In this document: positions 25,945 to 34,364 of the stretch, piece after piece
How the letters are laid out: the number at the start of each line of letters is the position of its first letter
Position numbering within the stretch: the stretch's first letter is position 1
From: CAYUYM01 sp964449305
GTDB taxonomy: Bacteria > Bacteroidota > Ignavibacteria > SZUA-365 > CAYQST01
DNA length: 64,000 bases
Direction of reading: 5' to 3'
Assembly (NCBI GenBank): GCA_964449305.1
Contig: CAYUYM010000003.1
Coordinates: 5,577 to 69,576 of the forward strand
Made by a program: the position numbers and the translations under genes
The notes under the pieces: model-generated
Seen by the model: only the letters and a program-made list of their open reading frames with translations
The model's database searches: none
What the model was told of the DNA's origin: nothing

Positions 25945-27123
25945 ATGGAGTTCTTCGACACCCCCCCCAAGGTTCTTGCGGTCGATGACAACCCCAGGAA
26001 CATCCAGGTGATCGGCAGCATCCTCCGCGGTGCCGACTATCGGATCGGTTTTGCCATCAATGGCAGGCAGGCACTCGACCTGCTGCAGGAGGCCGGCGAC
26101 TACGATCTGGTGCTCCTCGATGTCAACATGCCGGTGATGAACGGCTTCGAGGCGTGCGCATGCATGCGCGAGGACGCCCACCTCAGGGACATCCCGGTGA
26201 TCTTCCTCACGGCGCTCACCGACACCGACGACATCGTCCGGGGCTTCGAGGCCGGCGCGCAGGACTATGTCACCAAGCCGGTCAACGCACGGGAGCTTCT
26301 CTCACGCGTCAAGACCCAGATCGAGCTGAAGAAGAGCCGGGACATCCTCAGGAACATGAACGCGATCCTCGAGGAACAGGTGCAGGCACGGACGGCGGCG
26401 CTGGCGCAGGCGAACCATCAGCTGTCCCAGGCCAACGCCGAGCTGCAACACCTCGACGACGCCAAGGTCGAATTCCTCCGCATCATCAGCCACGAAATCA
26501 ACACGCCCCTGAACGGCATCATCGGTTTCACCAGCCTCCTGAAGGAGGAACTGGAAACATCGGAATTCGGTGACATGCTGGAACAACTCGAGCTTTCCGC
26601 CCACCGACTCGAACGCTTCGCCCATGTGAGCCTGCACATCGCTGAGCTGCGCACGGGCAGCGTCCGGATTGCACAGACCCATGTCCCGTTGGACACCCTG
26701 CTGGAAACCACCTTCGCGCAGCTTTCCGATGCCATCACCACGGCCGACGTGAGGCTCCGTCTCGAGCGGAACGCCGCCATCACCCTTGTCGGGAGCTCCG
26801 ACCTTCTCACGATCTGCCTCGTCAACATCCTCGACAATGCCGTCCGCTTCTCCCCCTCCGGCGGGGAGATTCTGATACGCGCCACCGTCGACGACGGCAT
26901 GGCCCGGATTGCGATCACCGATCAGGGCCCGGGCTTCACCGACGAGGCATTGCGCAAACTGTTCAGGCTCTTCGCTCCGGGCGAGAGGCACATCGACAAG
27001 AACCCCGGGCTGAACCTCGCCCTCTCAAAACTCATCATCGATGCCCATGGTGGCAGCATCGAAGTGATGAACACCCCCGAACGGGGCGCCACCGTCACAC
27101 TCGTGTTCCCGATGCAACTCTGA
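25945..27123 (+). CDS. Receiver-histidine kinase (REC-HisKA-HATPase)
   Basis: A 392-residue protein in inverted order. An N-terminal receiver domain (about residues 8-125) has acidic 'VDDN', phospho-acceptor Asp 59 and 'TKPVNARE' Lys. A coiled coil leads to HisKA with His 183 in 'ISHEINTPLNGI', then HATPase_c with 'NILDNAVRFS' and 'DQGPGF'. The G2 box reads 'NPGLNLAL' instead of GxGLGL. The start is three bases after the hybrid kinase stop codon, so the two are co-expressed, and this receiver is a likely acceptor for the hybrid kinase. No DNA-binding regulator occurs in the operon; the final output must be elsewhere. A methionine-rich signature is absent. Confidence 0.92.
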   Translation: MEFFDTPPKVLAVDDNPRNIQVIGSILRGADYRIGFAINGRQALDLLQEAGDYDLVLLDVNMPVMNGFEACACMREDAHLRDIPVIFLTALTDTDDIVRGFEAGAQDYVTKPVNARELLSRVKTQIELKKSRDILRNMNAILEEQVQARTAALAQANHQLSQANAELQHLDDAKVEFLRIISHEINTPLNGIIGFTSLLKEELETSEFGDMLEQLELSAHRLERFAHVSLHIAELRTGSVRIAQTHVPLDTLLETTFAQLSDAITTADVRLRLERNAAITLVGSSDLLTICLVNILDNAVRFSPSGGEILIRATVDDGMARIAITDQGPGFTDEALRKLFRLFAPGERHIDKNPGLNLALSKLIIDAHGGSIEVMNTPERGATVTLVFPMQL

Positions 27124-27243
27124 GCCGCGACGTCACACTCCACCCCGCCTTTCCGTGCTGCCATGGCAGGAACCGCACAGCGTGTGCCCGCGTTGTTCCC
27201 TGTCGGAACATCCCACCCCTTCGCCAACCATATGGAGACCGCA

Positions 27244-28113
27244 ATGAAACGTCACGTCACCCTCTGCCTCGCACTGATGCTCCTCGCCTTCACCGCACGC
27301 GCACAGGATGCGGCCAGTCCCGCCGATGCTCCCAAGGCACCGGAATGGGGATGGAAGCACCGCGTTGTCAGCGGCCTCACATTGACACAGGTGGCCTTCC
27401 AGGATTGGACGCAGGGAGGTGAAAACGCCCTTGCCTATTCCATCTCACTCGAAGGCTCCTCCACCCTTGATCAGGAAACGTACAACTGGGCCAACAACTA
27501 CAAGCTCGCCTTCGGACAGACCCGCCTCGGCGATCAGGGAGTCAGGAAAACGGATGACAAGATCGACTTCGAATCCGTCCTGGCCTACAAGCTGGGAGTC
27601 TACATCAACCCCTACGTGTCGGCGACGCTGAAAACGCAGTTCGCTCCGGGCTTCAAATACGATGACAAGGGCGGAAAAACCCAGGTGTCGACCTTCTTTG
27701 ATCCCGCCTATCTCACGCAGGCCATCGGTGTCGGCTATCAGCCCCTCCCCGAGTTGAAGACCCGCCTCGGCGCCGCGCTTCGCGAGGTCTTCACCAGGAC
27801 CTACAACGGCTATGCCGACGATCCCGCCACAACGGCGGTGGAGAAGACCCGCGTCGAGGGTGGTCTCGAGTCGGTGACAGAGGCGGAATGGCAGTTGGAT
27901 CAGAACCTGCTGTTCACCTCCAAACTCGAACTCTTCGCCCCCTTCAAGGCACTCGACGTGATCGTGGTCCGCAGTGACTCGAAGATCGCTGCCAAGGTCA
28001 GCAAATACGTGAGTGTCATCCTCAACGTGCAGTTCATCAACGACGCAAATGTGTCACCGCGCACACAGATCAAGGAGATCCTCGGCCTCGGTCTGAGCTA
28101 TCAGCTCCTGTGA
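27244..28113 (+). CDS. DUF3078 outer-membrane protein
   Basis: A 289-residue protein with a signal peptide (MKRHVTLCLALMLLAFTARAQ) and the DUF3078 pattern: 'TLTQVAFQDWTQGGENALAYSISLEG', 'NNYKLAFGQTRLGDQGVRKTDDKIDFESVLAYKLG' and 'KTQFAPGF' (all described in pieces here). This family of Bacteroidetes/FCB barrels is of unknown function, probably an outer-membrane beta barrel that resembles a lipid or envelope-assembly porin. The ATG at 27244 was chosen because of GGAG upstream and the signal peptide. The glycosyltransferase start overlaps its stop codon (GTGA). It follows the kinase operon after 120 bases. Confidence 0.87.
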   Translation: MKRHVTLCLALMLLAFTARAQDAASPADAPKAPEWGWKHRVVSGLTLTQVAFQDWTQGGENALAYSISLEGSSTLDQETYNWANNYKLAFGQTRLGDQGVRKTDDKIDFESVLAYKLGVYINPYVSATLKTQFAPGFKYDDKGGKTQVSTFFDPAYLTQAIGVGYQPLPELKTRLGAALREVFTRTYNGYADDPATTAVEKTRVEGGLESVTEAEWQLDQNLLFTSKLELFAPFKALDVIVVRSDSKIAAKVSKYVSVILNVQFINDANVSPRTQIKEILGLGLSYQLL

Positions 28114-29324
28114 CAATGCGTCCCGTCGACGCGCCTGTGCCATCACCGCACCGCTCCAGCCACTCCGATCCCATGGCGCATCCCTCCGGCCCGCTCACCT
28201 TCCTCTGCTCGTCGACAAGCTGGGGCGGCTTGGAGCACGGCGTCGTCCGGCTTCTCCGCTGGCTCGGAGACCGGGCGTGGCCGGTCACCCTCCTGGCAGT
28301 CGAGCACTCGCCTCTCGCTGCGGCGGCCCGGGACGCGGAGCTGCCCATGCTGCCCATCCGCCGCCACTGGCGCCATGGCGATCTCCCGAATGCCCTCCGC
28401 CTCGCCCGCCTGCTTCGCCGCATCGACGCACCCGCTCTGCTGACCTTCGACGCGCGGGATCTCGGCATCGCCTCCGATGTCTCCATGCTCACCAGACGCC
28501 ACATTCGCATCATCCATTACCAGAACATGCAGGTGGGTGTCAGCAAGCGCGGTCTTCTCCACTGGCTGCAGCAACGCCGCATCGATGCATGGATCGCCCC
28601 CCTCGACTGGCTGGCAGAGCAGGCCCTTCAACGCACGCGCCTGCGGCCCGACCAGATCGTCGTCATCCCCCATGGCATCGAGGTGGCGGCGTTCCGTTCG
28701 AACGGATGGGCACGGGATGGCGCACGACAGCGGCTCGAGCTTCCTCAGGATGCCTTCATCGCGGGGCTCACCGGCCGCATCGATGCCGGCAAGGGGCACC
28801 ACCTGCTCATCGAGGCCATCCATCGCCTCCATGAACGGGGGATCCATGCCCATGCCCTTTTCGTCGGCGATCCGACCATGGGCGAAGGGGAACCCTACCT
28901 CATCCGACTGCATGCGATGTGCGATTCCCTCCACCTCCAGGATCAGGTGCATTTCCGACCCTTCATGAAGGACATTGCCATTGCCTATCGCGCAATGGAT
29001 GCCTTCGTGCTCGGAACATTGAGCGAAACCTTCGGCATGGTCACCGTGGAGGCCATGTTGAGCGGCATCCCCGTGATCGGAAGTGATGCGGGTGGAACTC
29101 CCGACATCCTCGGTCATGGACGCCTCGGGCTGCTGTATCCCCCCGGTGATGTTCATGCCCTCACTCAGGCGCTTTCATCCCTGATCATCGATCCCGACAC
29201 CGCCTCTGCCCGCGCCGCCATGGCGCAGGAACACGCCGTGGCCACATGGTCCCACACGGCGGAATGCAACCGCGTGGAAGCTCTGCTGGGGCGCCTGGGG
29301 GTGATAAAAAAACACCAGACGTGA
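28110..29324 (+). CDS. Family 4 glycosyltransferase
   Basis: A GT-B fold enzyme of up to 404 residues. The C-terminal half carries 'GRIDAGKGHHLLIEAI', 'DQVHFRPFMKDIAIAYRAMDAFVL' and the E-x7-E motif in 'SETFGMVTVEAM', followed by 'VIGSDAGGTPDIL', all typical of GT4 retaining transferases. The N-terminal part has the acceptor-side 'SSTSWGGLEHGVVRLLRWL' pattern. Acceptor and donor are unknown; a surface polysaccharide or lipid role is likely. Start choice: GTG 28110 overlaps the previous stop codon, ATG 28116 is in frame, and ATG 28173 gives a shorter protein beginning just before the Rossmann strand. None has a good Shine-Dalgarno sequence. Confidence 0.9.
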   Translation: MTMRPVDAPVPSPHRSSHSDPMAHPSGPLTFLCSSTSWGGLEHGVVRLLRWLGDRAWPVTLLAVEHSPLAAAARDAELPMLPIRRHWRHGDLPNALRLARLLRRIDAPALLTFDARDLGIASDVSMLTRRHIRIIHYQNMQVGVSKRGLLHWLQQRRIDAWIAPLDWLAEQALQRTRLRPDQIVVIPHGIEVAAFRSNGWARDGARQRLELPQDAFIAGLTGRIDAGKGHHLLIEAIHRLHERGIHAHALFVGDPTMGEGEPYLIRLHAMCDSLHLQDQVHFRPFMKDIAIAYRAMDAFVLGTLSETFGMVTVEAMLSGIPVIGSDAGGTPDILGHGRLGLLYPPGDVHALTQALSSLIIDPDTASARAAMAQEHAVATWSHTAECNRVEALLGRLGVIKKHQT

Positions 29325-29441
29325 CAACGACTCGCATACCGCTGCCACGACTGGTTTGTCCCTGGGTTTCATATGTCCGATGCTCCTGCATCGGTATCCG
29401 ATCAGTCGACAGCATCGCTCCTGGGCGAGGCTGTCACCCGA

Positions 29442-29945
29442 TCAGTTGTACATCGCTGTCACGTCGAACCTCCCGCTGTATGTGCCCGTTGCCTGATTGG
29501 CACCCACATGCAGCGTCGCTCCAACAGAGAATTCCTGTGTGCCATTGGTGAAGACATGGTTCGTGACCGATGAGATGAAGTTGTCCACCACCATCGTTTC
29601 AGATCCACCCTCGCGTGTCAGAACGATGGACGAGGGAAGTGTCACCGTGTAGGAGTAGCCATTCTCACCCGCTGCCTGGAAGGACGCAGCACGGGCGTTT
29701 CCATTCTGCCCCAGTGCCACCCCACCCGTCGACGTGCGCGATCCGGCGACATCGATGATCACCTCTCCCGGCGTGTTGCTTCTCACCACCTGCCCAAAGG
29801 AGAGGTTCTCCAGATTGACAAGCGCCAGGCCTGAAACGATACGCGCCTCGGAGCTCGCAGACGCCAGTGCACCACTTTGTGCAAGGAGGCTGGAAGAAAG
29901 GAGAATCATGAGCGCACTTCCGACAAGTATGACAGGCTTCTTCAT
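29442..29945 (-). CDS. DUF4402 secreted protein
   Basis: The 167-residue product has a signal peptide (MKKPVILVGSALMILLSSSLLAQ). The mature part matches DUF4402: 'NLSFGQV', 'GGVALGQNG', 'AASFQAAGENGYSYTVTLPSS' and the C-terminal 'FSVGATLHVGANQATGTYSG', ending in a beta strand with Tyr-Asn. DUF4402 proteins are small secreted beta-sandwich proteins of unknown function with fimbria-like character. A Shine-Dalgarno GGAG precedes ATG 29945. A near-perfect sigma-54 promoter lies 70-87 bases upstream, so expression is expected to depend on RpoN and an enhancer-binding activator. The gene is convergent with the GT4 gene. Confidence 0.88.
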   Translation of the reverse strand: MKKPVILVGSALMILLSSSLLAQSGALASASSEARIVSGLALVNLENLSFGQVVRSNTPGEVIIDVAGSRTSTGGVALGQNGNARAASFQAAGENGYSYTVTLPSSIVLTREGGSETMVVDNFISSVTNHVFTNGTQEFSVGATLHVGANQATGTYSGRFDVTAMYN

Positions 29946-30014
29946 GAACGATGCTCCGGTGGGCGGAAACGACGGTTTGGTGATCGACCTTGTATTTCCA
30001 AAGTCGCGCTTAAG

Positions 30015-30032
30015 GAGCAATGTTCGTGCCAG
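30015..30032 (-). promoter_or_regulatory. Sigma-54 (RpoN) promoter for the DUF4402 gene
   Basis: On the minus strand the sequence reads CTGGCACG-AACA-TTGCTC. It matches the -24/-12 consensus YTGGCACG-N4-TTGCW at every conserved position, with the correct spacing between the GG and GC dinucleotides. A start near 30005 would leave about 60 leader bases to ATG 29945. No enhancer-binding protein gene is in the window. Confidence 0.75.
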
Positions 30033-30180
30033 ATCGAAATTCGACTGAATCCCCGTGAAGGTTGAATGACGATGTTCCGGAACGCTACATCCCGGCGTTC
30101 AGAAGTACGAAAACCGTATACAAAACGACGCTTCGCAGGTGGAACACCCCGGTTCTGTGATCCTGCAACGCAGGTGAAAT

Positions 30181-31110
30181 TCAGAATCCGAGTTTCGTCG
30201 TGGTCTTGAAATGGAGCTTTGCAAATCGTCCCAACGCATCGCGTCCGTGTGTCGACACAATGTGGCGGATCGCCACGGCAATGGCTCGCTCGTCGGATGC
30301 CCCACGGGGGAGCTGACAGCCGGCCTCGCGTTCGAGCTGCTGCATGCGGCGCAGAAAAGCCTCGCGCGCGATGATGGATGCCGCTGCGACAGCCACATCC
30401 CTCTCCGCCTTTGTCTGCTGCACCACGGTGATCCGCCGGCCATGCTTCATGAGTGCGTTCTCGATGACGTGCTCCCTGCCGAACTGATCGCATATGGCGT
30501 GCGTCACCCCCTGGTGCTGCTCCAGCAGGTTCTCCAACGCCCGTGCATGCTGCCATGCCAGGAGGTTCTGCGAATTGCCGCGGAATCCAGGCTGATCGAG
30601 CAACGCGTTGTACTTCTCCGGCATGGCGGTCACCACCTCGATCATCCCGTCGCAAAGCACATGGATGTGGGCGGCGGAATTCCGGATCATCGTATCCGTC
30701 ATCGTTTTGCTGTCACGCACCACGGCGGACTTCAACTGCGCCCGCACCTCGGGCGTCACCAGCACCGCAGCCGTGATCAGCGGACCGAAGTAGTCCCCCT
30801 TGCCCGATTCATCCACGCCGATCCACGATTCCACATGGGCCGGAAGGATGGCCGCTGCCGCTGCGGGGGCGCTGCCGTTGCAGGCCAGAACCTCGGTGTT
30901 GAACGCCTCGTCCCGCCCCTGCACTTTCGGATTCAGCCTGCCCTTCGCATTGAAATACACCAGCGCCTTCGCCTTCTGTGGGCCCCGCGACACTCCGCAC
31001 TCCACATTCCATTCCCGCGACACGACAGCGTCGCAGGTCATCCCGGCGCCGGCGCAGGCCTGCCGCCAGGCATCAAGCATGCGACGTGCCTCGCTGTCAT
31101 TGGCTCTCAT
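30181..31110 (-). CDS. rnhC: Ribonuclease HIII
   Basis: A 309-residue enzyme that removes RNA from RNA/DNA hybrids. The RNase H fold begins with 'GVDESGKGDYFGPL' (D100, E101), the HIII-type motif (DEVGTGDYFGP). Further acidic residues lie in 'AVVRDSKTM' and 'ICDQFGR'. The N-terminal 90 residues form the TBP-like substrate-binding domain typical of HIII ('ALVYFNAKGRLNPKVQG'). The ATG at 31110 was chosen; it lies four bases after the MoxR stop codon, so it is the last gene of the DUF58/MoxR operon. The frame is open further upstream inside moxR. Confidence 0.9.
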   Translation of the reverse strand: MRANDSEARRMLDAWRQACAGAGMTCDAVVSREWNVECGVSRGPQKAKALVYFNAKGRLNPKVQGRDEAFNTEVLACNGSAPAAAAAILPAHVESWIGVDESGKGDYFGPLITAAVLVTPEVRAQLKSAVVRDSKTMTDTMIRNSAAHIHVLCDGMIEVVTAMPEKYNALLDQPGFRGNSQNLLAWQHARALENLLEQHQGVTHAICDQFGREHVIENALMKHGRRITVVQQTKAERDVAVAAASIIAREAFLRRMQQLEREAGCQLPRGASDERAIAVAIRHIVSTHGRDALGRFAKLHFKTTTKLGF

Positions 31111-31114
31111 CGCG

Positions 31115-32104
31115 TCACACCTTTCGCGCGCGGAGCTTCTCCACCTCGGCATCGACCAGGGAGCGGAGCAGATCCTCGCCCGCCTTGCGGTTCGAGTATA
31201 CGAGACGGTGATGGAGACCCCAGTAGGCCACCAGTTTGAAGTCATCCTCAGTGGCGAACTCCCGTCCGTTGAGCATGGCATGTGCACGGATCAGTTTCAC
31301 CAGGTAGATCCCGGCCCGTGTGGACGCACCCACGGCGATCTCCTTCTTGCTTTCCCGTGTGTGGTGGATGAGGTTCGTCACCGCATGGATGATGGTGTCG
31401 TCGCAGTGCACCATCCGGGCCAGCGCCTGCAATGCCACAATCTCCGCAGCGTCGATCACAGGCTTCACCTGCCCGTCGAGGTCGAGAATCCGATCCATGT
31501 CTTTCAGGATCTCCAGATCCGTTTCGTAGTCCACATAGCCAAGGGGGATCTTGAAATAGAAACGGTCGAGCTGCGCCCAAGGCAGGGGATACGTCCCCTC
31601 GGAGTCGATGGGGTTCTGCGTGGCGATGATGAAGAACAGGTTTTCGAGCTTGTACGTGGTGTCGTCCACGGTCACCTGCTTCTCCGCCATGCACTCCAGC
31701 AGGGCGGACTGCACCTTGGGCGAGGCGCGGTTGATCTCGTCGGCAAGGATGAAGTTGCTGAACACCGGCCCGCGACGAAAGACGAAACGGTTCGCCGATG
31801 AATCGAAGAAGTTGAATCCCACAATGTCCATCGGCAGCAGATCGGGCGTGAACTGGATGCGTTTGAACGTGATCGACGTCGCACCGCCGATCGACATGCT
31901 GAGGGTCTTGGCGAGCGTGGTCTTGCCGCTGCCCGGGTAGTCCTCGATCAGCACATGCCCTCCGGCGAACAGCGCGGTGAGAATGAGATCGATGTTCTCC
32001 CGCTGGCCACGGATGATGATGTTGACGTTGTCACGCAGGCGGTCGATCTTCGGCGCCGCCGCGGCCAGCATCTGTTTCAAATCCTGTGCGCTGATGTCCT
32101 GCAT
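31115..32104 (-). CDS. moxR: MoxR-family AAA+ ATPase
   Basis: The 329-residue ATPase has Walker A 'YPGSGKTTLAK', Walker B 'FILADEINRA', the MoxR 'LLECMAEKQVTVDD' insert, sensor 1 'FFIIATQNPIDSEGTYPLPWAQLDRF' and sensor 2 'VGASTRAG'. MoxR proteins act as chaperones for metal-cofactor or envelope complexes and are typically encoded with DUF58 and transglutaminase proteins, exactly as here. The start at ATG 32104 is preceded by AGGAGA; an upstream in-frame start at 32170 lies within the end of the upstream gene and is less likely. RNase HIII follows after four bases. Confidence 0.93.
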   Translation of the reverse strand: MQDISAQDLKQMLAAAAPKIDRLRDNVNIIIRGQRENIDLILTALFAGGHVLIEDYPGSGKTTLAKTLSMSIGGATSITFKRIQFTPDLLPMDIVGFNFFDSSANRFVFRRGPVFSNFILADEINRASPKVQSALLECMAEKQVTVDDTTYKLENLFFIIATQNPIDSEGTYPLPWAQLDRFYFKIPLGYVDYETDLEILKDMDRILDLDGQVKPVIDAAEIVALQALARMVHCDDTIIHAVTNLIHHTRESKKEIAVGASTRAGIYLVKLIRAHAMLNGREFATEDDFKLVAYWGLHHRLVYSNRKAGEDLLRSLVDAEVEKLRARKV

Positions 32105-32147
32105 GCTGTCTCCTGCTGTTTGAATTGATCGGAAGGTCGTGTGGATG

Positions 32148-34364
32148 TCATGACTGCACACGGGGCTCACCCTCGAGGTGATGCGGTGTGAGTCGGAACA
32201 CGGCGTAGGCCAGGCGCAGTGCCACGTCCTGCGGTGTGAGCGTCACGGTGCTGCCCGCCTGCGTCTCCTCCGTTGCGATGACCCCCGTGGCGAACACGCC
32301 GCCGTTCATCGTTACGGTGTACTGAAAGGCCGGTCGCCCGTTCTCGGAGGTGACACGGAGGGAGAAGGCGGGCTCGTCGGCAGTGCCCGCCTCGGTGAAG
32401 TCGAAACCGAAATCGCGGAACACGGAGATCGCCTCGTCGGCGTAGTCCCGCTGTTCGTTCGTCAGGCCGGTCATGGTGACGGAGGAGGCCTCGAAACGCA
32501 GCGGCAGCCGGTGCCCCCAGAGGAGGATGGCCTGCGGGTAGATGCGATACAGGGTGAGGATGTGGTCGCGGACATCGCCCCGCCCCAACTCGCTCCGCAC
32601 CGCGATTTGAAGATCCTCCGACATGGCCATCAGAAGCTTCTCATAGGTTGTGTCTGCCACCGTTGTGATGGGCGGCCCGGCGTCGAGCACGCGCAGGGCG
32701 CCCTCGTCGTCCCCCGCCTGATGCAGGAAGCCGGCCTCGAACACCCGGTAGAACTTCCCCGCCCGCTCACGTGGATCGGCCGCCCGCGCCCTTTGCAGGC
32801 GGTCCAGATGCCACGCCGGATCCAGATGCTTCACGATGCTCCAAGTCTGGAAATAGTCCATCACGTTCTCGGAGTAGTACACCTTGAGGTATTCCTGCCG
32901 ATCCTCGATCTCCAGGTAGTTGTTGATGGCCCAGTGCCGATACACGAAGGCCATGAACCCGTAGTAGAGCTTCATGACAAACGTCTTCACCGCCCCCCAG
33001 ATGCGGGCAAAGAACCCCGTCTCGAGATTGGGCTCGAAACGCAGCCGCTCCACCTGGGCCTGGCAGATGACGCTCATCTGGATCAGCGCCATCATGTCGT
33101 AATGCGTCCGGTTGAAAGAGATGTTGGCAAACACCTCTGGGTACTCATGCGCGGTCCGGAGATTGCGGAGCGCCTCGTCGAGGTGCCCGTTCCAGTAATT
33201 GATCGTCCCCATCCAGATGCGCGACCATCCCCGATCCACCTGGTACTTCTTCGGGTAGTTGTCCAGGTAGATGTACGCCTCCTCCGGCACCCCCTTGTAA
33301 ATGAGCATGTTCTTGTAGGACTCGATCGCGGTGGGGTCCTCCACCACAGGGAGGGGACGCCCGTCGGGCTTGCCTGTGAGCTCGAACTGCCGCTCCGCAG
33401 AACGATAGTTGAGCGCTGTCAGATACGTGTAGATGCCGTTGTTGCGGATCTGCATGTCGAAGGGGATGCGCTCGAAATACGTGATGGATGAATCCACCTC
33501 CCAGATCACCGAGTAGCACAGGGAGATCACGTTGTCTGCCGTGCTTTCATACCAGGTGAGCAGCCCGTCGTCCAGCCACCAGCGCAGGTTGGTATATTTC
33601 AACGCCCTGTAGGCGGCGATGCGCTGCTTCTGTTGAAACGACAGCCGCAATGCCGTCTGCACGTTCTCCGACAATGAAGCCTTCAGGAAGGGAAACTCGT
33701 CCCCCTGAGAAAAGTACCGGTACTTGTAAAACATCCATGCCATCTTGTGCTGGCTGAAGAAATCGTAGGCAAAGTCCTTCTTCCACAACCCATCGATAAG
33801 CAGCCATGCCTCGCGTGCCTCGTTGAGCTCCATGTGTTCTTCGCAGAGTTGATAGTGGAGCTGGAGATATTCATGGGTCAGGTAGTAGGACAGGATCTGC
33901 TGATCCACCGACACACCCGACAGATACTGCGTGGATGTCAATGCATCCATGTTGCCGCGATGCGGAGCCCATTTTGCAACAGGCCACAGCTCCAGCGCCA
34001 GCTTCAGCTCGTCCCTGGCCTGGGCGTGACCACGGCGATCCGTGGCAACGTTGGCCTGATAGAACCCCTTGAGAAGATGCCCGAGAAAAAAACGGTCGTC
34101 CTTCTCCACCAGCGTCGCTCCGAGCGTGTACAGATCCTCGTCCTTCCACGACATCCGCTCCAGCACGGCGATGAACAGACCGGCCACAACGCTGTCACGG
34201 ACACGCTCCAGTGGCTTCTTCGCGAGCATGTCCTTCACATCCACCACGGCCACCTGGGCCGTCTTCGCCGACCATTGCGCCTCCACATGATGCGGCAGCG
34301 TGATCGTCACCACGGCCGCGAGCATCAGCCCCATCGCTCCACCGATGATGCACCGCCGTATCAT
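32148..34364 (-). CDS. Secreted helical-repeat protein of the MoxR/DUF58 locus
   Basis: A 738-residue protein with a signal peptide (MIRRCIIGGAMGLMLAAVV..., cleaved near EAQ). The bulk is helical, with aromatic-rich repeat-like stretches such as 'LEKMSWKDEDLYTLGATL' and 'NISFNRTHYDMMALIQMSVICQAQ', and it is probably a TPR-like solenoid. The C-terminal 120 residues look beta-rich. I do not recognise a family. Its stop codon lies 43 bases before moxR. Its ATG 34364 overlaps the transglutaminase stop codon (ATGA) and has AGGAGG before it. It probably works in the periplasm with the transglutaminase and DUF58 proteins. Confidence 0.8.
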   Translation of the reverse strand: MIRRCIIGGAMGLMLAAVVTITLPHHVEAQWSAKTAQVAVVDVKDMLAKKPLERVRDSVVAGLFIAVLERMSWKDEDLYTLGATLVEKDDRFFLGHLLKGFYQANVATDRRGHAQARDELKLALELWPVAKWAPHRGNMDALTSTQYLSGVSVDQQILSYYLTHEYLQLHYQLCEEHMELNEAREAWLLIDGLWKKDFAYDFFSQHKMAWMFYKYRYFSQGDEFPFLKASLSENVQTALRLSFQQKQRIAAYRALKYTNLRWWLDDGLLTWYESTADNVISLCYSVIWEVDSSITYFERIPFDMQIRNNGIYTYLTALNYRSAERQFELTGKPDGRPLPVVEDPTAIESYKNMLIYKGVPEEAYIYLDNYPKKYQVDRGWSRIWMGTINYWNGHLDEALRNLRTAHEYPEVFANISFNRTHYDMMALIQMSVICQAQVERLRFEPNLETGFFARIWGAVKTFVMKLYYGFMAFVYRHWAINNYLEIEDRQEYLKVYYSENVMDYFQTWSIVKHLDPAWHLDRLQRARAADPRERAGKFYRVFEAGFLHQAGDDEGALRVLDAGPPITTVADTTYEKLLMAMSEDLQIAVRSELGRGDVRDHILTLYRIYPQAILLWGHRLPLRFEASSVTMTGLTNEQRDYADEAISVFRDFGFDFTEAGTADEPAFSLRVTSENGRPAFQYTVTMNGGVFATGVIATEETQAGSTVTLTPQDVALRLAYAVFRLTPHHLEGEPRVQS

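Noticed and set aside
29377..29394. Hairpin CCGATG/CATCGG between the GT4 and DUF4402 genes as a terminator
   Set aside because: Only six pairs with no adjacent T-run; too weak to claim.
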